Assembly: GCA_028554795.2 (NCBI GenBank)
Contig: CM068842.1
Coordinates: 22,478,590 to 22,542,589 of the forward strand
Source: Sinohyriopsis cumingii
Taxonomy: Eukaryota; Mollusca; Bivalvia; Unionida; Unionidae
Direction: 5' to 3'
DNA length: 64,000 bases
Both the position numbers and the translations under genes were made by a program. The notes under the pieces were generated by a model, which saw only the letters and a program-made list of their open reading frames with translations, had not been told where the DNA came from and did not search any database. This document shows, piece after piece, positions 14,824-23,174 of this stretch (position 1 is its first letter; the number at the start of each line of letters is the position of its first letter).

Positions 14824-16190
14824 ATGATGCACCGAGAATCTTGCGCTTGTTCCAAGACGGAACTGGATCTGTTTACCATGCCCCCCACGATGATGACGAT
14901 GCAAGAATCCCAGTGGGTGGAATTTCACCCCGTCTCCTCACTGACCGATTCCGCTCCCATCGAGTTTGAAATCAAAGGACAGCCCGAAGATTACATCGAT
15001 CTGAAAGTCAAAATTCTAGATAAGACTGGAGGTGCTATAGACGATGAAGCAGTAGCTCCCGTCAACAATTTCATGCATTCCTTGTTCAGTGGAGTGGACT
15101 TGTACTTGAATAACAAACTGGTCAGTAGCAGCATGGATACTTACCCTTATCGTGCCTACCTGGAAAATCTCTTGACGTACGGAATAGATGCCAAGAACAC
15201 TCATCTCAACGCCTGTGTGGTATGGGAAGCTGACGAACCTACCAAGTTTGAAATATTGGAAACTGATGAAAAGAAAGACAACAATGATGGATTTGTAGAA
15301 CGAAGAAAGAGAATCACGGGAGCCGACACAAGTTTAGAACTGATGGATCGTTTGCATTTGGACATGTGGTTGCAAGAAAAGTATTTGCTGAACGGGGTGG
15401 ATGTCCGCCTGAGACTGAATCGTAGCAGTGCCGCTTTCCATTTGATGGCTGATAGTGACGGTTACAAAACCAAAATCCTAGAAGCCAGACTCTACGTACG
15501 CCGTGTGGAAGTGTTACCTAAAGTGGGAAACGACATCAGTCAGACGTTGAGCAGAACGACCGCCAAGTATCCCATACGACGCGTGGAAGTGAAAACCTTC
15601 ACCATTCCCAAGGGACAGCGATCCATGATCGAAGATCATCTGTTCCAAGGACAGTTACCCAAACGTTTGATCGTTGGTATCGTCGAGAATACAGCCTTCA
15701 ACGGAGCTGCCGAAAAAAATCCTTTCTATTTTCAACACTTTGGCGTGTCCAAAATCGAGAATACAGCCTTCAACGGAGCTGCCGAAAAAAAAATCCTTTC
15801 TACTTTCAACACTTTGGCGTGTCCAAAATCGAAGTCAGTCGCGATGGCATGACCTTGTGTACCCGACCTTTCGAACCTGACTTTACCAAGAAGAATTACT
15901 TGAGATCGTACTTGTCCCTGTACGAAGCCACCGGACAGTTAGGAACCAATACCAGTCACGGTATTACGTACGAGGATTATGCAGGAGGCTACGCTTTGTG
16001 GGCTTTCGATTTCACTCCAGACCAAGGCAGCGACGAGGGACATTTCCACCCTATAAAATCCGGCCAGATTCGTGTGGAAATTCAGTTTAAAGACCGAGAC
16101 CCTGATGAAACGGTGAACGTCATCCTGTATGCAGAATTCGATAATACCATAGAAATCAACAGTTTGAGAGAAGTCATCCTAGATTACTAG
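14824..16190 (+). CDS. Major capsid protein (double jelly-roll), interrupted by a duplicated segment and frame change
   Basis: The ATG at 14824 (MMHRESCACSKTELDLFTMPPT) leads into ESQWVEFHPVSSLTDSAPIEFEIKG, DYIDLKVKIL and PVNNFMHSLFSGVDLYLNNKLV. These are diagnostic blocks of Polinton hexon-like capsid proteins. The C-terminal part (from about 15819, in another frame) has TKKNYLRSYLSLYEATG and GYALWAFDFTPDQ, also typical. Between them a 72-bp segment is repeated in tandem (15685-15830), and the second copy has nine A's where the first has seven, so the first frame ends at 15852. The gene covers the whole capsid protein. Whether it is functional depends on whether the duplication and run length are real, or on frame slippage at A_AAA_AAA. 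Confidence 0.85.
15685..15830 (+). repeat. 72-bp tandem duplication within the major capsid gene
   Basis: GAGAATACAGCCTTCAACGG begins at 15685 and again at 15757. The copies are almost identical. The second has two extra A's in its A run (15785-15793) and one T-to-C change. A duplication of 72 bp alone would keep the frame; the extra two bases break it. Confidence 0.9.
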
Positions 16191-16240
16191 AAACCATGGA
16201 AGACTGTTATCCCTCTTTACCTACTGGAGAAACTTTTAGT

Positions 16241-16425
16241 GTTGGATTATTGTTAAAAAATGTTAGAGTTGTTGTTGTTTAGTGTTAAGTGATTTTTGAA
16301 TAAAAAATGTTGTGTTTTGAAAAAATTGTTTGATGTTATATTGTTGGATTATTGTTAAAAATGTTAGAGTTGTTGTTTAGTGTTAAGTGATTTTTGAATA
16401 AAAAATGTTGTGTTTAGAAAAAAAT
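16241..16425 (+). repeat. Two tandem copies of a ~100-bp AT-rich 3' UTR segment
   Basis: GTTGGATTATTGTTAAAA starts at 16241 and at 16343. Each copy ends with GAATAAAAAATGTTGTGTTT, so the polyadenylation signal AATAAA is duplicated downstream of the capsid gene. It is likely the 3' end region of the capsid transcript. Confidence 0.75.
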
Positions 16426-16528
16426 GCCTTTGTGGTTTGTTTAGCTATAAGAATGTTGGATTGATGCTCTTTCATTTCTTACTATCCCTCTCATGACACT
16501 CACTAAACGTTGCGACTCAAAAACCGTG

Positions 16529-16572
16529 TGGGGGATGTTTTCCTTCACGTCCGCGCTTTGACTTTAAGAACC
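16529..16572 (+). promoter_or_regulatory. Shared cassette promoter, copy A
   Basis: GGGGGATGTTTTCCTTCACG followed by TCCGCGCTTTGACTTTAAG. The same block occurs at 17383 and 18699, always 50-65 bp before the ATG of a small accessory gene. In the other copies the end reads CACTATAA, a TATA-like box; here it is degenerate (ACTTTAAG). Confidence 0.75.
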
Positions 16573-16622
16573 GGGGTTGTTTCCAGTCTAACCATCCATT
16601 GTCGACTCATCCTCCTACGAAG

Positions 16623-16982
16623 ATGTGCTCCAAACTAGCTAAGGTCAACGAAGCCTACGTGAATTTGCATAGGGTCAGACACAGTCTGATACCGAAGCCA
16701 GAAGAAATAGAGAATGTGAGAATGTTAAAAATCACTGAAGACCTGATAGAAGAGCTCTTCAGAGAAGAAATGAGCAGGGAAAAAGAAGAATGGACAGAGA
16801 AGTACAGACTTCAGAGACAGCAGCAACAGCAGCAACAACAACAACAGCAGCATCAACCTGAAGCTGACAGAGGCTTTGTCGATTGTCGTATCGACACCAA
16901 AGAGTTCTTCTTCTCTTTTCGAAGAAGCAGACCTATCGCCAGAAAGTCTATCCTCAGAGGACATCGCATTCTTAGAAACTAA
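16623..16982 (+). CDS. Accessory cassette protein A: helical, poly-Gln (119 aa)
   Basis: The ATG at 16623 follows cassette promoter A. The protein starts MCSKLAKVNEAYVNLHRVRHSL and is helical and charged to about residue 65. It then has an 11-residue glutamine run (CAG/CAA), then a Cys/Arg-rich tail (RGFVDCRIDTKEF, RRSRPIARK). No family recognised. It shares its layout with the two following genes: the same promoter, a short coiled-coil ORF, then a histone-type stem-loop 28 bp after the stop. It is probably an accessory factor of the element. Confidence 0.6.
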   Translation: MCSKLAKVNEAYVNLHRVRHSLIPKPEEIENVRMLKITEDLIEELFREEMSREKEEWTEKYRLQRQQQQQQQQQQQHQPEADRGFVDCRIDTKEFFFSFRRSRPIARKSILRGHRILRN

Positions 16983-17010
16983 AAAAGAATGCCATAGCAA
17001 ACAAAAAAAC

Positions 17011-17048
17011 AGCCCTTTTCAGGGCTACCCAATACTCTAGAAAAGAAA
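17011..17048 (+). terminator. Histone-type 3'-end signal, cassette A
   Basis: AGCCCTTTTCAGGGCT (17011-17026) is flanked by AAAAAAAC and ACCCA, with GAAAAGAAA at 17040-17048. The outer G-C pair of the canonical stem is replaced by A-T, and both arms have changed together, so pairing is kept. AATAAA lies downstream (17091-17096), as after the copy at 3560. Confidence 0.78.
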
Positions 17049-17382
17049 TAACAATCCATTTGCCAATGTGTGTAGGTAGAGTAGTGTGAAAATAAACACT
17101 AACTCTTTTTTAAAAAAATGTGAGGGTATGTGTTTGTGTTTGTAAGTGGTTAAGTAACTTGGTATGGATAGTAGATTAAAATGATGTCTTTTTTTTGTGT
17201 TTGAGGTGTAAATTTGGGGTTAGATTGGATTGCTTTGCGTATAAGGATAGTCTATTGAAGTGATTTATAAAAAAATTTTAAAATAGTGATGGGTAGCATA
17301 AAAAAGTGAGTGAGTGTTTCTTTTAGGTCCGCGCGTTGTTGTTTTTTGGTTATGATCTAGGTAAGATCAATTTTATGTTTTA

Positions 17383-17422
17383 GGGGGATGTTTTCCATCA
17401 CGTCCGCGCTTTCACTATAAAT
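17383..17422 (+). promoter_or_regulatory. Shared cassette promoter, copy B
   Basis: GGGGGATGTTTTCCATCACG then TCCGCGCTTTCACTATAAA. It is nearly identical to copies A and C. It lies about 50 bp before the ATG at 17473. A partial extra GGTCCGCGCG lies at about 17326. Confidence 0.75.
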
Positions 17423-17472
17423 TGAAACTCGCTGGGCAGTCTAGCTACCCTTGTTGATTGATCAACACAAGA

Positions 17473-17781
17473 ATGAATAGCAGAATAAGCAAACTTCTTG
17501 AACTCCAGATACATCTGGAATATGTCAGGCGCCTGTTAAATGAACTGGCCGCGGAGGCTATAGTAGAAGAGGAAAGAATGAAGAACGAAGAGGAGGAGAG
17601 AAGACAGAGGGAAGAGGAGGAAAAGAAACTAGAAGAGAGGATGTCGTACAATATTCCCGAGACAGAGGATTGGGGTGTTGAAGCGAATCATCCTCCCTCT
17701 GCGCTCCCCAGAAGAAAGGTGAAAGGAGACTGGGGAAGAAGATGCGTGTGTGGCGCCAGGCCAGGAAGGTGCAACCATTAG
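17473..17781 (+). CDS. Accessory cassette protein B: coiled coil (102 aa)
   Basis: The ATG at 17473 follows cassette promoter B. An N-terminal helix (RISKLLELQIHLEYVRRLLNEL) runs into a long Glu/Arg-rich coiled coil (about residues 28-58). The tail has CVCGARPGRC, a possible small metal site. Family unknown. The N-terminal Leu-rich helix resembles in pattern that of protein C, suggesting that the cassettes are diverged duplicates. A histone-type stem-loop lies 30 bp after the stop. Confidence 0.6.
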   Translation: MNSRISKLLELQIHLEYVRRLLNELAAEAIVEEERMKNEEEERRQREEEEKKLEERMSYNIPETEDWGVEANHPPSALPRRKVKGDWGRRCVCGARPGRCNH

Positions 17782-17811
17782 ATAGGTGCATCTGGAGTTC
17801 AAAAAAAAAAC

Positions 17812-17849
17812 AGCCCTTTTAAGGGCTACCCAATACTCTAGAAAAGAAA
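17812..17849 (+). terminator. Histone-type 3'-end signal, cassette B
   Basis: AGCCCTTTTAAGGGCT (17812-17827), then ACCCA, then GAAAAGAAA at 17841-17849. The loop is TTTA where the other copies have TTTC. The next ~150 bp also match the region after copy A, including a GT run expanded here (about 17868-17890), so promoter, gene and 3' end were duplicated as one unit. Confidence 0.75.
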
Positions 17850-17963
17850 TAACTATCGATTTGACAATGTGTGTGTGTGTGTGTGTGTGTAGGTAGAGTA
17901 GTGTGATTATAAACACTAACTCTTTTTTCATAGTGAGAGGGTATGTGTTTGTGTGTTTGTGTT

Positions 17964-18677
17964 TGTAACTGCTCACGTACGATTGTGTGGATAGTAGATT
18001 ATGGATTTTGTTTATTGTTTCTTAGCGTATGTGGAGAGTATAGTTTGGGTTTTGTAACCGCTCACGTACGATTGTGTGGATAGTACATTATGGATTTTGT
18101 TTATTGTTTCTTAGCGTATGTGGAGAGTATAGTTTGGGTTTTGTAACAGATCACGTACGATTGTGTGGATAGTAGATTATGGATTTTGTTTATTGTTTCT
18201 TAGCGTATGTGGAGAGTATAGTTTGGGTTTTGTAACCGATCACGTGCGATTGTGTGGATAGTAGATTATGGATTTTGTTTATTGTTTCTTAGCGTATGTG
18301 GAGAGTATAGTTTGGGTTTTGTAACCGCTCACGTACGATTGTGTGGATAGTAGATTATGGATTTTGTTTATTGTTTCTTAGCGTATGTGGAGAGTATAGT
18401 TTGGGTTTTGTAACCGCTCACGTACGATTGTGTGGATAGTAGATTATGGATTTTGTTTATTGTTTCTTAGCGTATGTGGAGAGTATAGTTTGGGTTTTGT
18501 AACCGATCACGTACGATTGTGTGGATAGTAGATTATGGATTTTGTTTATTGTTTCTTAGCGTATGTGGAGAGTATAGTTTGGGTTTTGTAACCGCTCACG
18601 TACGATTGTGTGGATAGTAGATTATGGATTTTGTTTATTGTTTCTTAGCGTATGTGGAGAGTATAGTTTGGGTTTTA
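17964..18677 (+). repeat. 89-bp tandem repeat, eight copies, upstream of cassette C
   Basis: CTCACGTACGATTGTGTGG recurs exactly every 89 bp from 17972 to 18595. The copies differ at only one to three bases (for example CGCTCACG versus CGATCACG, and CACGTGCG once). The array ends about 20 bp before cassette promoter C. Each unit has a CACGTACG/CACGTG-like motif. No reading frame of note. It may be an enhancer-like array or a recent slippage expansion. Confidence 0.92.
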
Positions 18678-18698
18678 TTATATGAAATGAGAAAAGTA

Positions 18699-18738
18699 GG
18701 GGGATGTTTTCCTTCACGTCCGCGCTTTCACTATAAGA
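18699..18738 (+). promoter_or_regulatory. Shared cassette promoter, copy C
   Basis: GGGGGATGTTTTCCTTCACG then TCCGCGCTTTCACTATAAG, matching copies A and B. It lies about 40 bp before the ATG at 18778. Confidence 0.75.
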
Positions 18739-18777
18739 ACCCACAGTATTCGTCGTTCAAACCATTCTACAAAGAAG

Positions 18778-19167
18778 ATGGCTTCTAACCAAATGGACAA
18801 AATACAAACATTGCAAGACGTTTTAGACAACTTAGGAATGATGGAACAGATGTTAATAAGACTCGTTGAAGACCATTATTCCTATAGTCCCCATCGTGTA
18901 AAGATGGAAATTAATAACTTGAGAAAGGTAAAGGACAAGATAAGTGGTGTAATGAAAGAGATAAAGGAGGAGAAGGAGGATGAAGAGAAAAGGATAAGGA
19001 TGAGAGCATGGAATGAAAAAATTGAAAAAGAAGAAGAAAATGAAAAGAGGAAGAAAGAAGAGGAGGAAGAGAAGAAGAAAGAAGAGGAGGAGAAAAAAAA
19101 AAAAGAAAAGAAGAGAAAGAGTGTTGGAGATAAAATAAGAACTTGGTGGAGAAAAAGAAGAAATTAG
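18778..19167 (+). CDS. Accessory cassette protein C: long charged coiled coil (129 aa)
   Basis: The ATG at 18778 follows promoter C. The N-terminus (MDKIQTLQDVLDNLGMMEQMLIRLVEDH) is a Leu-rich helix. Residues ~58-115 are almost only Glu and Lys, a single long charged helix. The C-terminus is basic (KSVGDKIRTWWRKRRN). No family recognised. It is the outermost gene on the right and mirrors the small basic gene at the left end. Its stem-loop lies within the right TIR, 25 bp after the stop. Confidence 0.6.
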   Translation: MASNQMDKIQTLQDVLDNLGMMEQMLIRLVEDHYSYSPHRVKMEINNLRKVKDKISGVMKEIKEEKEDEEKRIRMRAWNEKIEKEEENEKRKKEEEEEKKKEEEEKKKKEKKRKSVGDKIRTWWRKRRN

Positions 19168-19183
19168 AAGCAGAAGAAGAAGA

Positions 19184-19530
19184 AAACCCAAAGGCCCTTT
19201 TCAGGGCCAGCCATATTTCTCGAAAAGAGATAGCCTTTCCATTGCCTACCCTTTTTTAAATTTAAATTTAAATTTAAATTTAAAAAAAACTTTTTTAAAA
19301 AAAAAAAAAAACCCATATTCAATTCCCCTTGTCCCTAGACAAACCCAAACTCTATTCCCATGTTCAATTCCCCTTGTCCCTAGACAAGCCCAAACTCTAT
19401 GTTAAATTCCCATTGTCCCTAGAGTGGCCCAGCGTTTTTCTCCATGTTAAATTTCCATTGTCCCTAGAGTGGCCCAGGGGTGTTTTTAATGCTAAGTCCC
19501 ATTGTCCCTAGGGTGGCCCCATTCACTACT
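19184..19530 (-). repeat. Right terminal inverted repeat
   Basis: Reverse complement of 2159-2500, with a few substitutions and longer A/T runs. It contains the outward-reading stem-loop, the (TTTAAA)n tract and five TTGTCCCTAG blocks. It ends CACTACT before the target duplication. Confidence 0.95.
19193..19230 (+). terminator. Histone-type 3'-end signal in right TIR
   Basis: GGCCCTTTTCAGGGCC (19193-19208), flank AGCCA, then GAAAAGAGA (19222-19230) with the full AAAAGAG complement of the U7 5' end. It mirrors the signal in the left TIR and serves the outermost right gene. Confidence 0.78.
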
Positions 19531-19536
19531 AATGTG
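19531..19536 (+). repeat. Right target-site duplication AATGTG
   Basis: Identical to 2153-2158 and directly after the CT terminus. Confidence 0.95.
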
Positions 19537-20079
19537 TAATCCAGATTGAAAACCTATGACATGGCTCATGTAATTCGGATTTGCAGAATTAAGAAAAAAC
19601 ATTTTGAGAAAATTCAGGATGTAAAACTGTAAGTATATTTTATTTTGCCATTCTTATCACCAGATAAAGAAGACAGTATATGCCTTGTCACTTGTTTATT
19701 ATTTGCAAGGACTTAATCTTCCGTCTTTTATATAATGTTGCTAGCCTAAATCCTTAACATTGTATCAACGCGGAATGTGCCAAAACAGCTGGGGGTTTTT
19801 TTTTTGCAGTCCACGAAACATGTTTTAGTTCATTCAGAAACAAATTTAAACAACCACAGCGTAAAGAGCCTCTTACGCGAGTGTATATGATTTGTTTACA
19901 AATCAAAAGTGTTGGCGTCTGCGTCATTGTTTGTTTACAATAGAAAGTAATTCCTTTATTCACGTGAATGCTATATGTGTATTGTCGCGCGCGTTCAGTA
20001 TCGGGGAATATTGAACGATTCTGACAATGTAAAGTTAACGGGGAAAAAATGAGCATACAATAATATATACTCTTGTATA
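19537..20079. other. Right flank of the Polinton, no gene seen
   Basis: AT-rich. A 100-codon minus-strand frame at 19754-20056 has no recognisable motif and spans a T run; I do not call it a gene. Confidence 0.5.
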
Positions 20080-20540
20080 GCTTAGACTATATGCTTCACA
20101 TATATAGTATTAGCTTTGAAATATGTAGCAACATCGCAAAACGGCATGGGTAGAAGCATGTAGCAAGGATATGAAGATCGGCTTCGTTCGTCTAGGAAAG
20201 CATTAGGCGAACAGTCAGACGAATGAAGAAGTAATTAATAGCATATCTACACATATTATAGACTGTTGTATAGCTTAAATTATATGCTTCACATCTATTA
20301 GCATCGAAATATGTGGCATCATCGCAAAACGGCATGGGCAGAGGCACGTTGCAAGGATATGAAACTCCGTAAATTCGCATGAGATACTGATTAAAAACTA
20401 ATAAAAATTGATTTTACATTTTAAAACATTTATATTGGCATAGATCGATTTAGATTAGTGAGAACCTTATGAATTAGTATCAAAGGAAGATGTGATTAAT
20501 CAGATACATACACACATTATATACTGTTGGATAGATTTAT
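20080..20540. repeat. Further copies of the ~370-bp satellite-like repeat
   Basis: TTAGCTTTGAAATATGTAGC (about 20110) and TTAGCATCGAAATATGTGGC (about 20296) each start a unit with the same GCAAAACGGCATGGG block and ending as at 1-1441. The first unit is truncated (about 187 bp). The Polinton therefore lies between two groups of the same repeat. Confidence 0.8.
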
Positions 20541-22232
20541 AGATTTCCTCGCCGGAAGAGCGTAGCATCATGGGTAAATTTGGGGAATTAATAAGTCAAG
20601 GGACGTAACAACCCATATCGAACAGGCCAATAGGCAACAATGCGTGAGGAAACTAAGGGAAACAAGTCGACCCCAACTTACTAGCTGTGTTGAACCTGGA
20701 GAGTGACCCGTATTGCAGTTACCAAGTTATGAAGACATCCCAGACAATCAAGCTCAAAGCGCTCACACAGTTAATATCAGCTCATCAAGTTATAATGATT
20801 TAAGATGAAATTTGTTTTCAAAGGTTTAAGTATTAAGCATTTTACGATATTCTCATTTTGCCTTTAAATGATGCAGTATTCGGCCTGGCATTTACGAGTA
20901 ATTTAATAACTGATGTTCATTTTTTTTATGCAAGTCCGTGTCGTGTGCTTACCACTTAATATGGAAATCCCCAACAGCTGAGTTTGTATTCAGCCCAAGT
21001 TCGCCCTTCAAGGTATTATAGAGCCCTAGCTGATCACCAATATTCACCCGAGTTTTGTTTTCATCAAATGCACGCTCTTATTTCTCGGTTCCGCTTTAAA
21101 ACGTGTGCCTTTGTCCATTCCATTCTCGAATCAATTATGTTGTTATTAGATTAGTCACTAACGAGATTTTTCGAATATATAACATCACTACATATGGAAC
21201 ACTCTTGGAAAGAACTTAATTACTAATGTAAGACAGTTTTGCAACTTATTTCCTTCTTTTCAAACATTAGTTAGACTGAAAGAATGGTGAATTTAATGAA
21301 AAATGGCGGCATTGGGGCTTTAATTTAGTGTTTACGGTACACCTCTTAAATGATATTGTATCGCCAACTACCGCTTTCTTTACAGGCTTCTGGTTATGGG
21401 GAAAATGGTGTAATTCTGTATTTTGTAATCTTACAAATTTATCGTCTAACAGAAGACGAGATATAAATGCAAAGGTTTTTAACTCCCAACATTTAGACTG
21501 AAATCAGCCAAAGGGGATTCTTTGCTTAGCCCGGAGTAAGGATTGGAAATGGTACAATAACAGACAAAGAAGTACGCATGCGTTTAAACCGCGATGGGAC
21601 AATAAGGATGACATGAATAGGCTATGTCACGAATATCGCGTCATCGTTCCCATGCGTCGTTGGGTCACTGTTCATCGGTCCATCGCATTTTAGGCAATGG
21701 AGCTATTGATCCTAACTGGATTCCATACCAGACTGGTTTTCTAAATTTCATTTGGACACGGTGTCATAAATGATGATATCAAGATTCCAAGAAAACTTAC
21801 TAAGTTCATCATTTGCACACACATGAAATGAACATGTCCTGATTCTTATTATCATGTCTTATTATTATCTTTCATTATACACAAAGAATGAATATCAAAG
21901 TCAACATTAAACAGATTGAGATACAAATAAATGGAGACGAAAAGCCAGTGTGAACGTCTGCTATACCATGTATCACTAGTCAGTTACTTCAATGCATAAA
22001 GTCATCATTATCTGCCTATCGAAGCATAGAGGTTTCATACAAAATTGTGTCAACCTAAGCACATTCATCGACATGGTTCAATTGAAACATGTTCTTAACT
22101 ACAGAGTATCGGGTGGTAACAACTAAATCAAATCAGACACCACGTCGATTAATCAATATACCAATACTGGTGTCTCATTAAAGAGTATGCCGGTAGGAAC
22201 GTACATGCTATCTTTGTTCGAAGTCTGTATAG

Positions 22233-22233
<1 letters not shown>
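20541..22233. other. Non-coding host DNA, nothing recognised
   Basis: No long reading frame, RNA gene or clear repeat seen. Confidence 0.5.

Positions 22234-22277
<44 letters not shown>
22234..22277. repeat. (GT)n microsatellite at the SINE 3' tail
   Basis: About 22 GT units directly next to GATTTATATTTTGAAC, the 3' end of the SINE on the minus strand. Confidence 0.9.
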
Positions 22278-22278
<1 letters not shown>

Positions 22279-22592
22279 TTTATATTTTGAACGTACCTTT
22301 AAAATTGTTTCCCTCATATCGCTACGATCTCTGCAGTGTGGCAGTTTATAGTGATGTTTAGCACTGTGGCATCATGCAGCACATATATAGCATTATGTCC
22401 CACCCAGTCATATCACCCTGACACCAGGACGACCAGTCCTAACAATAATCTCTTAATGCTGACCGCCAAGCGAGGCAGCTGATACTAGTAGCATTTTTCT
22501 AAGTCTTTGGTATGACTCGGCAGGGGTTTGAACCCGCGACCTCCAGCATCCGAGGCGGACGCTCTAACCACTTAGGTCACATGAGAGGTCGG
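22278..22592 (-). mobile_element. tRNA-derived SINE, family 1, copy 1
   Basis: On the minus strand the head reads like a tRNA gene: a GTTAGAGCGTCCGCCTCGGA-like box A region, then GGTTCAAACCCC as box B. The body is conserved in the other copies (GAGGTTAGTGTTAGGACTGG-like) and ends TGCAGAGATCGTAGCGATAT. The tail joins a (CA)n tract. This is a Pol III SINE layout, consistent with molluscan tRNA-headed SINEs; the family was not identified. Confidence 0.8.
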
Positions 22593-22702
22593 TTAGAAAA
22601 CGCAAGCCTTTAGTTGCATGTAGAAGGGGTAAGAGAAAAAAAACACCCTATAGTTACCTGTGAAGAGGTAAAAGGTCATTACATCAATTAAAAATTACAA
22701 TA

Positions 22703-22862
22703 AGCAGGGCCGTAGAGAGCGATCGCGGGACCTCGGGTAATAAACACCCGGGCCTCTCCTAATTCTTGTTTAAACAAGATTTGTCTTTTATAAAATTAAA
22801 AAGTGTTGTTCGGCCCGGGCCCCGGTGATATATTATCGGCTGCCCCCCCCCCCTTGTCGACC
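22703..22862 (+). repeat. Dispersed GC-flanked repeat, copy 1
   Basis: Contains AACACCCGGGCCTCTCCTAA, then TCTTTTATAAAATTAAAAA, then TCGGCCCGGGCCCC. A clear reverse-complement homologue lies at about 62484-62646. It ends in a C run. Probably a short non-coding transposable element or retrocopy fragment; family unknown. Confidence 0.65.
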
Positions 22863-22989
22863 CTGACAATAAGCTTCATAGCCACTCTCCCATGAATCAA
22901 AATAACCTTAACATCATGGTAATTGAAATTAGTTCAATAATTAGACGGGCGGTCTTCTCATTGAGAGTAAAAAGCAGAAGACAATGTAT

Positions 22990-23174
22990 TACCTCTGTAC
23001 TCGCTTATAAATCGAGCTCAACCGCAAACTTCATAGACCCAGATGTGCATAATGCGCCGGCAGACGTGGGTCTTTACAGTCTGTTAGGAGTAATTAGTTA
23101 AACAAACAGCTACTGCAGATCAGCTTCTGTGTTGTTTGCAGTTTGACTTGACTTATAAGCGAGTACATACGGTA
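22990..23174. mobile_element. MITE with ~40-bp terminal inverted repeats, copy 1 (185 bp)
   Basis: The left end TACC-TCTGTACTCGCTTATAA and the right end (reverse complement TACC-GTATGTACTCGCTTATAA) match, and the match extends inward to GCAAAC. There is no coding capacity. A related copy lies at 32498-32718. Confidence 0.75.

Larger units (their letters stand above)
2159..19530 (+). mobile_element. Complete Polinton/Maverick DNA transposon, 17.4 kb
   Basis: The element begins AGTAGTGAATGGGGCC and ends with the reverse complement, GGCCCCATTCACTACT. It has near-identical inverted termini of about 345 bp and a perfect 6-bp target duplication. Inside are the diagnostic genes: protein-primed DNA polymerase B, retroviral-type integrase with chromodomain, packaging ATPase, and minor and major jelly-roll capsid proteins. 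This set defines Polintons, which are integrated relatives of double-jelly-roll DNA viruses. TIRs differing at only a few positions suggest recent insertion. Several genes carry frame breaks, so this copy as read may not be autonomous. The DNA is visibly less AT-rich than the host flanks. Confidence 0.97.

Noticed and set aside
18061-18677. CRISPR array
   Set aside because: The 89-bp units are direct tandem repeats without unique spacers, in a eukaryotic element.
3560-19208. Stem-loops read as bacterial-type intrinsic terminators or simple inverted repeats
   Set aside because: The DNA is eukaryotic, the loop and ACCCA flank are specific, and a U7-complementary block follows at a constant distance. 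A T-run terminator does not explain this.
2159-19530. A captured histone gene as source of the stem-loops
   Set aside because: No histone-fold protein is encoded in any frame near the stem-loops. Only the 3' signal resembles histone genes.
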